Shown here in pieces: positions 31,563 to 43,536 of a stretch of DNA of 64,000 nucleotides. Position 1 is the stretch's first letter, and every line of letters starts with the position of its first letter. The notes under the pieces are model-generated. The model was not told where the DNA came from and ran no database searches. It worked only from the letters and a program-made list of their open reading frames with translations. The translations under genes were made by a program, and so were the position numbers. The stretch is from Seminavis robusta (taxonomy: Eukaryota > Bacillariophyta > Bacillariophyceae > Naviculales > Naviculaceae): the NCBI GenBank assembly GCA_903772945.1, contig CAICTM010000015.1:1-64000 (forward strand). Reading direction: 5' to 3'.

Positions 31563-33938
31563 CGGACCGTAACAAAAGAAACTTCCTTCCCTGCGAACCA
31601 CCATCGCACTTCCCAAGCTCCTCCAGCGAAATCAAAGCTGAACTGGTACCATCTATGTATCCGTTTTTACATAGATTGGTGCCTCCAAATATCGGAATTC
31701 ATACTCGACGAAAAAATTGTACACTGCAGCAGTAGAGAATGTGTGTTGGGTGCTGTGATGTGGAATCGCAGGCTACCTATAGCTCGCATAAAATACTGTA
31801 GAATCGTCGTCAACATACTTATCTGGCCGTGCTAGCTAGCTAGGATATTCAGGCAAAGCTTGCAACGATGTATAAGCAAACCTTCTTTACTCCAAAGATA
31901 TCATGGTACCAGGTGGGCAGCTTCAGGAGTGAGAATTTTTGAAGCATTTCCCCGTCTTTACCTTAACCCAACCCCCTTGCAAATTAGCTATGCACTCCTC
32001 TCGGAAGCGGCTGGCTAGCAAGCAGGTTGTCTTCATCAGCTGGCACTCTCTGAAGCTCACCTGCGGCTCCTCTCTTCTCTCCCGTAGCTTGTCTTCTCGG
32101 TCCCTACCGTAACCCAAGCCACTTGCAATTCTAGCTACATGTACCCCTCGGGAGCAGCTAGCTAGCTAGTAGCAGGTTGTCTTCATCAGATGGCAATCTC
32201 TGAAGCTCACCTGCGGCTCCTCTCTTCTCTCCCGTACAAGTACCGGTACCAGTAGCTTGTCTCGTCGATGCTACCAGAAGCTGAAGCTGCTGACATGCTT
32301 TGCCGGATATGAGCATGGTTTACCACTTTTGTTGAAGTCGAACTTCCAACGTGACCTTCCGGTGATGTTTCATGAAAAGTAAGTCACGCTGAGACACCGA
32401 CATCCCTGCTTTCCGGGAACTGCCGTGCTCTCAAACCCTAAATCGCCCACCGAACTCCGATCATCACATGAACGTCACACAATGAAACTTCAAGGTTGAG
32501 GGTGGGAGGGAGGAAAGATGCTTCCGACGTGCGTAGCCGTGCAAAATAGCGTTCGTCAAATTGCATGCAAGTGCAATTTGGTAGGAACCATTCATATTTT
32601 CATCATCGTGCGGTATGCTGCAAAATGGCAACCCAGCAACGCAGATGCGTCGAAATATGAAACTTCAATGGATATTTTCGCAAGGTGTGGAGGATTTGAC
32701 ATGACAGCCCTTGGGAAACGATCTTCACTGCTGGCTGGACGAAGATATTGGCTTCTCATAGCATGATCTTCTTCGTCAGCCCCCAGCATACCGGTACAGG
32801 AGGCAGCAATTTGTTTCCTTGCACAATGGAATGGGCTCACTTTTTGCCAAAATCTGACAGTGGTACGGAATGGGTTTTCTTTGTCGGCTGTGGAACCAGC
32901 GATGGATGTGATCTGAAACCCTGCCATGCTGGTTTGCTTCTTGGCACGGGATAGTGACCTCTACTGTACCATACCGTACTGGTGTTCCCTGCGCACCTCT
33001 TCCTTCTGTTGGCTGCACATAGAATGGAATGGCGTGTTGTTACCAACTCTAGCGTGGTTGGCAGCAAGGGACAATCTTAACGGTCCCTTGCTCCGTTGGT
33101 GGCTCTCAGCAGGGTGGAGCAAAGCATGAGAGGCAGTGCTGATAATGCACCAACCGTGACCGTAGCCACCGGACTCCATGCCATCGCCTTGAAGAGAGTT
33201 CATGCTGGTCATTCGCTGGTTGGTGGTTGTCAGAACGGAACACTGGAATGGGTTCTGATGCGGTGGTTACCCTAGCCAAACCGTTGCATTCGCTGGGTTG
33301 AACTTTCTTGTTTGCTGGTTGGAGGGCAAATCGTTGCCTTCCCAGCTCGTGAGATTGGGGCCTTGCCCTAGGAATGGATAGATCATGCTGGGCCAACAGT
33401 AACCACTCGATTGCATTCCCTTGTTCTATGTTTGGTGATGACTTCTACTTCCGAGCTACATGTACAAGGATACTAGCTACAGTAGCTAGATTCTTGTTAG
33501 GCAAGAGACGGTGGTTAGTGTGTAGCGCTACTTAGACGTAGGTTATCTCGAGACATACGGAATGTAAATGCAGCGCGGAGATGGATGGGACGGATATCTT
33601 TATTTTTCTGATGATTTCTTTTTTTGTTTTTTCTTCTCAATTGGCTTTCAACTTGTTTCTTGCTTTTTCTTGTTTTGTCCTCACAAAAACGTCAAAAGAT
33701 CGAGGACAAAGGGAATATGTATAGGTAGATAAGATAGAAATGGTGATAGACGCGAGCACAGGCTTGGGTTCGCCTTCTTGCACCATCATTTGGTTCGTCT
33801 TTCTGTGTTGGAAATGAGATATTGTCTGATAATGAATGCCAAATGCAAACGGTATCCGTCAAATCATACACACGGCTGAATCTTCTGGAGAGACCCAAAC
33901 CTTGAAACCGAACAAATAAATCAAACATCAGAATCAAT
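31563..33938. other. Long intergenic stretch with a tandem duplication
   Basis: About 2.4 kb without a supported ORF. A tandem duplication of ~150 bp is clear: unit 1 about 31960-32105 and unit 2 about 32106-32268 share AGCAGGTTGTCTTCATCAG, CTCTGAAGCTCACCTGCGG and CTCCTCTCTTCTCTCCCGTA. CTAG clusters (32160-32170) and a GTACCGGTACC near 32240 sit in it. The last 300 bp are T-rich on the plus strand, as expected for the Myb gene's 3' UTR. Confidence 0.55.
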
Positions 33939-35391
33939 TTAGAAAGTGTCGCCATCCAAGACCGACAAAGCGCTCGAGTTAACCTCGGCAAGCTTGTTGA
34001 CCGACATTTGTGGCGCAGGCCTGGAAGGCAAGGGCACCACAGTAACGGTGGTAGCAGCAGCAGAGTTCCACTCGTCTTCCCCGTCAGTGGCTGGAAGTTG
34101 ATGGACACCAACGTCCATCAACCAGTCCAGAGCATCCACATAGTTGCTAGTCTTCTGCTCAAAGTCCTTGATGTCCATGACACACGCCACGCCAGTGGGT
34201 GAGAGCTCCCTTCCAGTTCCAATGGTGTTATGGATGGAAAAGTCTTCCGGATTGGGACTTGACACGATATCATGGCGGTTCACCATGACATCAGTGGCCT
34301 TGGGTTCGTCGAGTACCACGGACGCCCCTGTGGCATCCGACAATGACATGGAAGAGACCGAGGGAGAGACAGGATTTGGTTCCACCATGTTGGGTTCCAA
34401 GTCCATGTCATCCGAACCAATCACGTGCTCCACCGCTTCGACCGACGAGTCGTCCAGCAGATCAAGCCTATAATAATAAATTAATCATGATATCAACAAT
34501 CAAGTTAGAAAAACATGCAAAAAACAAAGTAAAGAAAAGTAGTAGTCACCCAACAGAAACTTACAATGAATCCGCGAGTTCCCCTTCACAGGCATGAAGA
34601 CTGTGCATAAAGCTGGGATCAATCATGGCGTGATCCGGAGCAGAGTTCGCGGCGGCAGCGACGATAGCTGTCGGAGCCACAGGAAGTGAAGGCGCCGAAG
34701 CCATCATCGGTGCTTGATACTGTTGTTGGAAGTGCTGCTTTTTGGGTTTGGGTTCGAGCGAGACTCTTCGCTTCTTGGCCACGGCAACGCCCATGGCAGG
34801 CGTCTTGTTGTTCCCCTTGTTGGTGGACGACTTGCGCTTAACGGCGGTGGTGGCGGTGGATGTGGAAGTTGCCGTAGAAGTAGAGAAGGCTTTCCCCGGG
34901 TGTCCTTCTGCTTTCTTCTCGTTCTTGTGGAGCTTTTGAAAATACTTTTGAGCATGCGTACGAACTTGAACGACACTTCTTGTTTTGATCATGATGGCAA
35001 TCTTCTTCCATTGCTTGCCATGTTCGCTTAACCCCTTCAAGAAGACCTCGTGTTCTTCCGCCAACCAACGTCCAGTGTTCTCCTTGACCTTGGGAGCGTC
35101 GTCCTCGGAGGAGGACGCTTCGTTGGACAGAGACTCGGGCGAGAACGGTCTTGGTGTTTCTGGTGGTTCCGCCAGCGAGACCACCGACGGCTGTTGGTAG
35201 AGACTTGGCGGCGGTAGCGGACGCATGGAAGAGATTGACGGAGCCCGAGCTGGTGATGTGGAAGTCACATCTTGCCCAGCTTCCGAACGCTTTGCGGCAA
35301 CCCCTTGCCGCGTCGAACTGTGGCGCCGTTGAGGATACGGATGCGCCTTGGAAGGAACAGAAGCAGAACCGGTGGGCTTGACAGTCGACAT
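33939..35391 (-). CDS. Single-repeat SHAQKYF-type Myb transcription factor
   Basis: Two exons, 34565-35391 and 33939-34467, with a 97-nt GT-AG intron (phase 2), give 451 residues from the ATG at 35391. The Myb repeat lies at about residues 107-155: GRWLAEEHEVFLKGLSEHGK, with regularly spaced tryptophans, ending in VRTHAQKYFQKLHK, a THAQKYF variant of the SHAQKYF motif. In plants this class includes the clock factors CCA1/LHY/REVEILLE. A basic NLS-like AVAKKRRVSLEPKPKK follows, and the C-terminal exon is acidic and Ser/Asp-rich, probably an activation region. Expect nuclear location; the target genes are unknown. Confidence 0.85.
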
Positions 35392-36880
35392 GGTAAAAGA
35401 GAAAGAGAGCAAGAGTTCCAAGAGAAGAAAGAGTTGGTCTTGTGGATAGACAAGACCTGAAGAAGAGAGCTAGAAGAAAAGCGGGTTGTTGTTGGTGTGG
35501 TTGGTTTGTGTCTTGTTGCCGCCTTGTCGACGAGAGGTCTGTGGTGGTCCAAAGCGAAGGGCTGTAGGCGCTTGTACCAGGTCTACAGACATTCGAGCAA
35601 GCACAGAGACCACACTTCGACAGACACCAAGTCGAAGACTAGGCTGTATCGAAAAATCAGTACCGTGGATGTCAAGGAGCAGCTTGCAGAAAGCCTCACT
35701 GAATTAGCTCAGAGTACTGCAAGTGTGAGACAAAAGAACACCTAGAGAAAAATATGGCGAGGTATGCTCGCAAAAGAGAATCAAATTGGCCAATGGGATT
35801 GCAGCATGGAACTCACAATAAGTGAATAGCTTGACATTCCCTAGGGTAGTATCCCAAATGAACCATAATTAAAACTATTACATCGTCCCTTGATACTAAG
35901 ATAGTTGGAGATAAGATGTCAAGCCAGAGATTTGATGGAATACACTGTACCAAGATAAGCAGTTACCAGTAGTCTACTGGAGACTCTCAGATCCGCACCA
36001 GAGTTAAGATACTCTCCCTTGGGCACATAAGAGATTGAGAGATGATACAATGACACTTTTCAACAACAACCTGCCTTTTAAAACGGGTGCCAAAAGTCAA
36101 AAAATTGCCTCCGGAAGGTGATAAACTGACTCGTCACTCGTCACTCTTTCCTCTCTTCACCTTACTGGTAGCGTGTGCTGAGTTAAGGTGGGAAGCAGAA
36201 TGTAAATGTCCAATAGCACTCTCTCTTCCTAATCAGACTATTAAGATACTACATTACCCTGGTGATGGATCCTGAGCTTTAGAAGATATAAGTTCATAAG
36301 GAATACCTGTGTTCAAGCAAAACTCGGAGATATCTTAATATCAAGGGAGAAATGAAATAATAATTTCACGTGAGATTCTAGGTTGTAGACGGTTACGCGC
36401 AGTCGTTACGCCACGAAAGTGCGAGTCGAGTCGAGTCTTATTTGATTCGTGACAGAGTTGTGAAAGCCTCCCAACCACAGAACAGTTCCATGTCATTGGA
36501 AAGCTTCTGACAAGCCCGAGGTCACTTATTGTCCGATGTCTTTTCACTCTCGTCGAATGGTTCGGGGATGTGATGCACCTTCTTTTCTAAGTCCCACTGT
36601 TAGTCGTGGAAATAACCCTGGCCTTGATGAAGAAATGTAACATGAACCCTCTGTAGATGAAGAGTGTGCGTGTCCTCCATGGTGAGTGAAGTGGTGAGCG
36701 TGTCTCCGTTTCTCGGTGTCGGACCGTTGATTGTGCCTTGCCAAGACTTACAGAGGTTACGGTACCAGTAACAGATGTCCAAAGCCTGCCCGCCACTGGG
36801 ATTTTTTCAGTCCGAGGTGCGAAAGCCATCACGTTTTTCTCTCATTTTTATTCTATTGTATGTGATAGTCTACTTGGACC
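35392..36880. other. Intergenic between Myb and kinesin starts
   Basis: About 1.5 kb separates two divergent genes. No ORF or long repeat is supported. It presumably holds both promoters. Confidence 0.5.
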
Positions 36881-39800
36881 ATGAGATCTGTTCCTATTAC
36901 GTTTTCTTCGACACCGCCGCCGGCTACTGTTACGAGTAGCACTAGTGGGAGGTATGCTTCTGCCACGACGACGACGACGACGACGAGTCCTCCCATGATG
37001 TCGTGTCAAAGCAATACATCGTCTCCATTAGCGCATGATGAGAATGATTTCTCCAAAGGGAATCGCCAGCGCGTGCCTCTTCCATCCGATCCGGCCGCTT
37101 CTATTAATAGTATTGGATACCAGAGCATGGTGGTCGGTGAGGGCGGCAAGTCGCAATCCACACGTAACAATTCCAAAGACATCACGCCTCATCTCTTCAA
37201 CAGCAACGGTAGCAACAACAAGACTCCAGAGCCACAGGGGTATCCAGCAGTGGCCAATAGTATTATTAATACTACCGGTAGTAGCAATACGAGTGGATTG
37301 AATGGTTTACTAGTAGGGAGTTCTACTACAGCGGCTGCTTCTCCGCTCCATGGCAAGACTCTGACTGCCTCTTTTGCGACCCCTACTGGTATTATCACTG
37401 CTACCCACCACAAGCAGCAGCAACGAGATATTACTAATAACAACAACACGCTCATGACAGTCTCTAGCCGCAACCCAACATCCGATGTGGAATACAATCG
37501 CACTACCGCCGTGACGCCGCGGAAACGAGACGATGTTCTCCTCAGCAGTGGTAAAGAAGAGCCGCTGCATCGGTATGAGTCGGAGTCGTCATCAGCAATG
37601 CCGCCTGTCCGCAGTAACAAGCCCACGAGTGAGAGAGCGCGCGGTGCGACCCCTCCTAGACCGCAAGGTCAATCCAGATCCTCACGAGATGCCACTACTA
37701 CTAGTACTAATAGTAACAACGTGACGACGACGACTATGATGAATGCCGTGGTTGGTGTTGGACCCACGGCATCCACTACTACCAACACGACGAATACTTC
37801 CACCAATATGCCGCCAATGACTGACACATCGCAACAACCACAACGGCGTTCTTCCAACAGACGATCCACCAGTCCCAATCGGATCCCTCGCGTACCCAAC
37901 AAACAGGGCCCTGCGGATGGCACGTCCTCGCAAAATTCCTCTCCACGACGCTTTTCCAATAATAACAACGGCAGCAAAGACCATCAAAGCCAAGCGTCCT
38001 CGGGAGGAGGTTCCAAACGATCCAACAATAGTCACCACAACTGGCAACAATGGAACAATAATAAACCCGATCCTGCCGATCATGAACAAGCACTCTTTGA
38101 GCAACGACTTTGTGAAGATGCCTATGGAGTGGCCGTTCGCAAAATCAATCAAAATGGAAAACCGAATCTACGTTATGTCAAGTGTGTCTATGTCATGGAA
38201 TCCGATGTCGATACCATTGGAAATGATTCCCATTATCCCAGTTCCACACTCTCCAATGTTTCCAGTTTGGCACGCAGTTTTCGCAATAGCAAGACGTCCA
38301 GTTCGCCATTGGCAGCCTCCAATAATGAAAATAGATTGAGAGTTCTCACGTGGGGCAAGAAAAAAGAAGTCAAGCTACCTTTGGATCGATTCGTCTGTGT
38401 CCGAAAGGGGAAAACCACGGATCGAGCAAGACGCAATCCCAGTCCTTCCTGCCGGATTCTCTCACTCATTACCACCGATCCCAATCATCAGTCTCTCGAT
38501 ATTGAAGCTCCGACAAGGTTGGATCGAGATAAATTTGCAAGAGCTTTTGCCAGGTTTCTAGAAGTCCCGTTGGTGGGAGAAGATCAAACGGCTCAATCGG
38601 TATCATCGCCTGCCACGGATAACAAGAATTCCTACAAGAAGGCCACCACGGCCATGTCCGAGCCAGATTTGGCGACCACACCCAAACAGGCCATTCTAGA
38701 AGCCAAACGTATGAAGCAACACAAACTACTCTCTGGCGGAGCACCCTTGCCGGTCGTCATGGCGGCCAACAATTCGTCATCCCGCAATCATCTCAAGACG
38801 GTCAAACAAGATCCTCCACGTGCCACTGTGCGGAATTCAGGAACATCCGGGTCGCTCAACAACAACACGAATCACTCGGCCATTGATGCCAGTTCCAACT
38901 CTCATACTCCCAATCATCTGCTCATGGCACAGCCACAAAAGGTGCAAATTGCATCCCTGCCGTCTTCCTTGAGAGACTCGGAACGCAGTTCCACACAGGC
39001 TGCCACGGCATCCAGGCCCACTCATCCCGATCAAGATGTGGCGGAAGATGCCTCGCAAGTCTCGTCCTTGACGGGAGCTGGATTTGATCAGGAAATTGTG
39101 GAAGAATTGCATCAGGCACTCACCGAGCTACGAACCGAATTGGAAGAAAGTCGGGCCGAAGCCGCCCGGGCAGTCAAGGTCGCGGAACAAGCCATTCAGA
39201 GTGCCGAGAATTCCAGCAGCAATGATTGGAATTCTACCGTGACGCACAAGGCCGCCGAAGCCGCGGCATTGGCGCAAAAAAGATCGGCCGAGGCCATGGC
39301 CAAGCAACGATTGGCCGAAGAACGGTTGGAAGGAGAGCGACGAACGGCAGCGTTTTGGAGACGACAAGCCGAAGCGGCCGAGGAAGAAGCTGGGACATTG
39401 CAGACCCGTGCGGCAGCCGCCGAAGTACAACGTGCTGCCATGGTGGAAGAGTTGGAAAGTGAACGGCGCAAGAATGCAGCCACGATGCAAGCATTCCAGG
39501 CTCGCTATCCAGCAGAAGCCTTGCTGGATTTGGAACGCAACCGGTCTCACGAGTCGGATGACTTGGTGGCCAAGAGTTCCGAGGAAGTGACCCCCGGGTA
39601 AGTTATGTGTTGCGAAAGAATAAACATTCGAGTGTCATGAATCGATTTTTAACAATTCGTTGCTCTTTTGCAATACAGTGGGCATCGTCGAAAGCTTAGC
39701 ATCAGGGGGCGAAAGAAACACACCAGCGATGACACGGACGCATCGCAAAGGCTTGAAGTGCGCGAGTCAGCCTCTGCCGATAGTGGCAACATGTCAGATC

Positions 39801-41267
39801 TTTGTCTGAAGCAATCCAGTGATGCCCGTAAGTTGTCTCGGTGTCGGAAGGGAACATTCGTGCGTTTTTAAGAAACATCCTTTTGCTCACGCAAGTCACA
39901 TCCTTGCAGACCATCATGTGTCAGGTGGCATGTTTGACGCTCAGACTGAACTTGCGCGTTTGAGGGAAAAGCTTGCCTTGGAAAGCGCCGCGCGAAGAAA
40001 GTTGCTACACGAAGTTCAAGATCTCCGTGGCGTTGTGCGAGTGTACTGCAGGCCACGTGAAACCCCGCCGGCAGTCAAAGGAATGTTGTCAATACCGTCA
40101 CAGGAAACGTTGCTTTTACATCCCTATGAGGATGAGCCCCCAGTCAGCTTCAAATTCGATCGTGTCTTTACTCCTGATATTGGACAGAGGGAGGTCTACG
40201 ACGAAATTGAAGAGCTCTGCTTGAGCGTCATGGATGGATACAACATTTGCCTTTTGGCCCATGGCCAGCGACATACGGGTAAAACCTACTCTTTGCTGGG
40301 CAATGTGGCCTACTCGCAGGAGAGCGGCTCTAGTCAACAACGTGTTGAGATCACAGATCACGGAATTCATCTCAGAACGGTGAAACAGTTGTTTACTATA
40401 TCAGAACACCGCAGTGAACGCTACCAAGATACCTTTTCTCTTGAGATTGTGGAGGTGCACAACGAACGCCTACTTGATTTGCTTTCTGGAACAGAGTTGG
40501 GTGAAACTCGTGGTAATGTCATCATGGAGGATCCCAAAACACGCTTGAAGCGTGGTATGTCCGAGGACGGAAGCACTGCCGGACCACCTCAGCTGTCAAA
40601 TTCTCATTCCGTGTCTTCGAAGCAAGGCAGCACCATGACAAGGCTAGAAATCAGAACAAACCACAACGGGGACACTGTTGTTCAGGGCCTCCGTTCTGTG
40701 GAAGTCAAGAGTTACGATGAAGTTTACCAGTTGTGGCAGCAGTGCTTGTCTCAACGCGCATCTCGGCTTGCAGAACAAGGAGCCGACCTGACAGAGTATG
40801 AAGCCTCGAGTCACGTCATTGCCACTCTTACCGTTACATCGATCAACGCAGCAACTAGCATGGGCAGCGTCGGGAAACTGAAGTTTGTAGACCTTGCAGG
40901 AGCTGATCTTGTTCAAAGACGAGGAAATCACGCTGATCCAAAACTGTGTCTCACCCCCGAATCCAATGCTGAGAAGGGAGGTGGCAGCAGCAGCAACAAT
41001 GACTGGAAATATTCGAATAGATCGCTGGCGACCTTGAACGACGTTGTTAATTGTCGGAGTCAGTTCATGCGTTCTGTTCCCTACCGAAATTCCACTTTAA
41101 CGCATCTGTTGAGAGACAACTTGGAAGCAGATACCAAGGTTCTTTTGCTCTTGTGTGTCAGTCCCCATCCCAAGGATCTCCAAGAGACTGCGTGTGCACT
41201 TCGATTTGCCTCAGGTATGCGGCGAGTAACGATTGGGAAGGCAACCAAACACTCTTTGTCTCGATGA
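36881..41267 (+). CDS. Divergent C-terminal-motor kinesin (kinesin-14-like) with PH-like region
   Basis: Three exons, 36881-39597, 39679-39827 and 39910-41267, with GT-AG introns of 81 and 82 nt, give 1407 residues. The N-terminal 400 residues are low-complexity Ser/Thr/Asn. Residues about 400-565 look like a PH-type domain (LRVLTWGKKKEVKLPL, then DRDKFARAFARFLEVP). A long Ala/Glu coiled coil follows (about 740-900). The motor begins near 993 with LRGVVRVYCRPRE, the neck-motor junction of kinesin-14. The P-loop reads GQRHTGKT instead of GQTGSGKT, switch I is SSHVI instead of SSRSH, and switch II is DLAGAD. VPYRNSTLTHLLRDNL is well kept. ATPase activity is therefore doubtful, and it may act as a static microtubule binder or membrane adaptor. 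Confidence 0.8.
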
Positions 41268-41605
41268 TGAGCCTGTTCACACTAGAATGTAACTGAAACT
41301 AAGTTCATCATTATCAGCTATGTGGACATCTGCAGCCTCAAGTCGTTTGACTTCCATGGTGAATGCATGTGCATGTGCTTTGGTCTTCATCACCAACAGC
41401 TTCACTAACACATTCTCTTAGGAGGGATGGACGAGTTGAGGTGACAAAAGGGTTGAAGATAATTTTTGTTTACCGCATCTACATGCCTTCCAATGATGAA
41501 ACTGCGACGAACGGTCTTCCATGGGAGGCAATCACCTCTTATTAGATGGGAACAAAGATGCAACTAGCTACATATCCATGATCTATACTAGCTACAAATT
41601 TCTGG
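41268..41605. other. Intergenic between convergent genes
   Basis: This is the region between the kinesin stop and the stop of the FAD-oxidase-like gene. Only 3' UTR-like sequence is seen. Confidence 0.5.
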
Positions 41606-43092
41606 CTAGGCATCATATGTATAATACTGCGGAGGATACGTGAATTGCTGAGGCGTCGTTGTTCGGGCACATTGTGGATGATAACAGTTGGCGGGGCTGA
41701 GGTTGAGTTCCGCTCCACAGGAGGCATATTTTTCCAGTGCTTTTTGAGTAGTGAGGCTTCGGGGTGGAATGCGCTTTCCAAAATGCAACCCAATGGTCCC
41801 ACCCGCATCCAATAGCGCCGGCGTCACAACTTCGTCGACCCAGGCATCCAATTTAGCCCCGTCTCCTTGCGGCCCCGTGATTTCCAAAATGACAGCAGTT
41901 TCGTTCCAGCACGAGTTGGAGTTTTCAAACGGGTATACTCTCTTGAAGCGTACGTAGTAGTAGAGAGGGACGCGTTTTGAGGTGAAAAGACCTCGTTTGA
42001 GTGCTTGTCGAAGAACACGGTATTCCACATCAATTTGGATAGCTGCATTGTACAGTTCAGCCAAGAACCGACCAAGCACCAAACGGGGCACGCATCAACA
42101 AAAGGAAGCAAGTTAGTACAACTTGGTCCATTTAAGCACATGTATGTTTGATTGACTGATTTGATATGCTTACCTTCTGTGATATCATCCGGTGCCGACA
42201 CTGGCACCGGGAACTTGAGTGTCGACAGGGTTCCACTAATGACAGTTCGCGAGAGCGGCGCAAAGACATTGGTTGGTATAAAACTAAAGAGGCCACCTCC
42301 TCCACTGGTAATACTGGGCATGGAGACAAAAGCGAACAAGGTGGTCAACCCATTGGAGATTTTGTAGGTCAGCTGTCCAATATCAAAGATACCCCCGTCA
42401 CTAGCTCTCCATTCATGGAATTCGTAGTTGGTGAGATACCGGCTGATCCACGTGTAGGATGCCCTATCGACAATGTCCAGATCGAGTGGTTCATTGGTGG
42501 TGACGGTAGTTTTGTGTGAGATTTCGTAGAATCGTTCTTCGGTTCGAAATTCCGGCGACAAGCAAACGCCATCAATGGCACCTCGACTGGCCGCCACCAG
42601 ATTGTCATTGATTCTGGAATCATTGGGATATTCGACGCCCTCGACGGTATACGACGTGATGAAATCGTATAGATAACGAACTTCTGGTCCCAGCCACACA
42701 TACCCACTTCCTCCAATCATGTGTCCATTGATGGATATTTCTCCCGCTGTGAGTTGATAAATGGGTCGTAGTGGTCCCGATACGGCTTGCAGTTGATCGT
42801 AGCTGACTTTTCCCGTGGCGCACATGCGTCCATCGTCCATGATTTGGATGGTCCCTTCGCAGAGTCCGACCGGCAAATCGTTGAGGTCATTGGGGAAATC
42901 ATTCTGCCATGTGGAGACTTGATGCGGTGGCTGTGCGGCGGGCCGACAGTATAGCTGAGCATTGTGGTTTGCCATTAATTGCCGCAGATTGTTGGGGCTA
43001 TCGGCAGGATCCGACATTTGTCGTGGATCTACAAGATGCCATTGTGAAAGGAACGAGAGAAGGAATAATGAAAGAGGTGCTCGGACAATCAT
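41606..43092 (-). CDS. Secreted FAD-linked-oxidase-like protein
   Basis: Two exons, 42174-43092 and 41606-42042, with a 131-nt GT-AG intron (phase 1), give 451 residues. The start at 43092 is chosen because MIVRAPLSLFLLSFLSQWHL is a good signal peptide; the frame also has an ATG at 43293. The mature part has IQIMDDGRMCATGKVSY, GEISINGHMIGGSGYVWLG and YDFITSYTVEGVEYPN, which resemble the flavin-binding half of PCMH-type FAD oxidases (sugar-lactone or berberine-bridge type), and a C-terminal block DAGGTIGLHFGKRIPPRS with ELNLSPANCYHPQC like their substrate domain. No flavin-attachment His is certain. It is probably secreted or vacuolar; the assignment is tentative. Confidence 0.55.
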
Positions 43093-43536
43093 TGTGTTGT
43101 TGTTGTTGTTGTAATAACGATTGTACTTTCTATTTGTGCTACCCTGATGCTTTGGTGTTTGTCCGATAGTCTGTTGTATCTTCTTTCCCTTGACGACGCG
43201 CGTTCTCAAGCCTTTTATCGGCAACTGCACTATCACACTATTGTTGTACGTTGAATGACGCAACGGAGCTACCCTTGCGAACACGAGCATCATTTTTGGC
43301 GAAATTTGCCCTTTCTTGTCTTTGGCATCTTGACTGTGAGCGATGGGGGTTCGACTTGCTTGCAGGACTCGACTCGACTTGCTTCCAAGGAGAGGAAGGT
43401 TAGTAAGGTTGAGGATAACAAGTGGTGCCTACCAAGATCCACAAAGCAGAAAGCTTTCGAGCTTCGAGCCGAGACCGAGACCACAAAAGAGGAAGGGTAG
43501 CTACCATACCATTTGGTATTGATCAGTAGTATCACC
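43093..43536. other. Divergent intergenic region
   Basis: 444 bp between two divergent starts. The first part, (TTG)n-rich at 43093-43115, could encode an N-terminal extension of the FAD-oxidase-like protein if the upstream ATG at 43293 is used. Confidence 0.45.
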
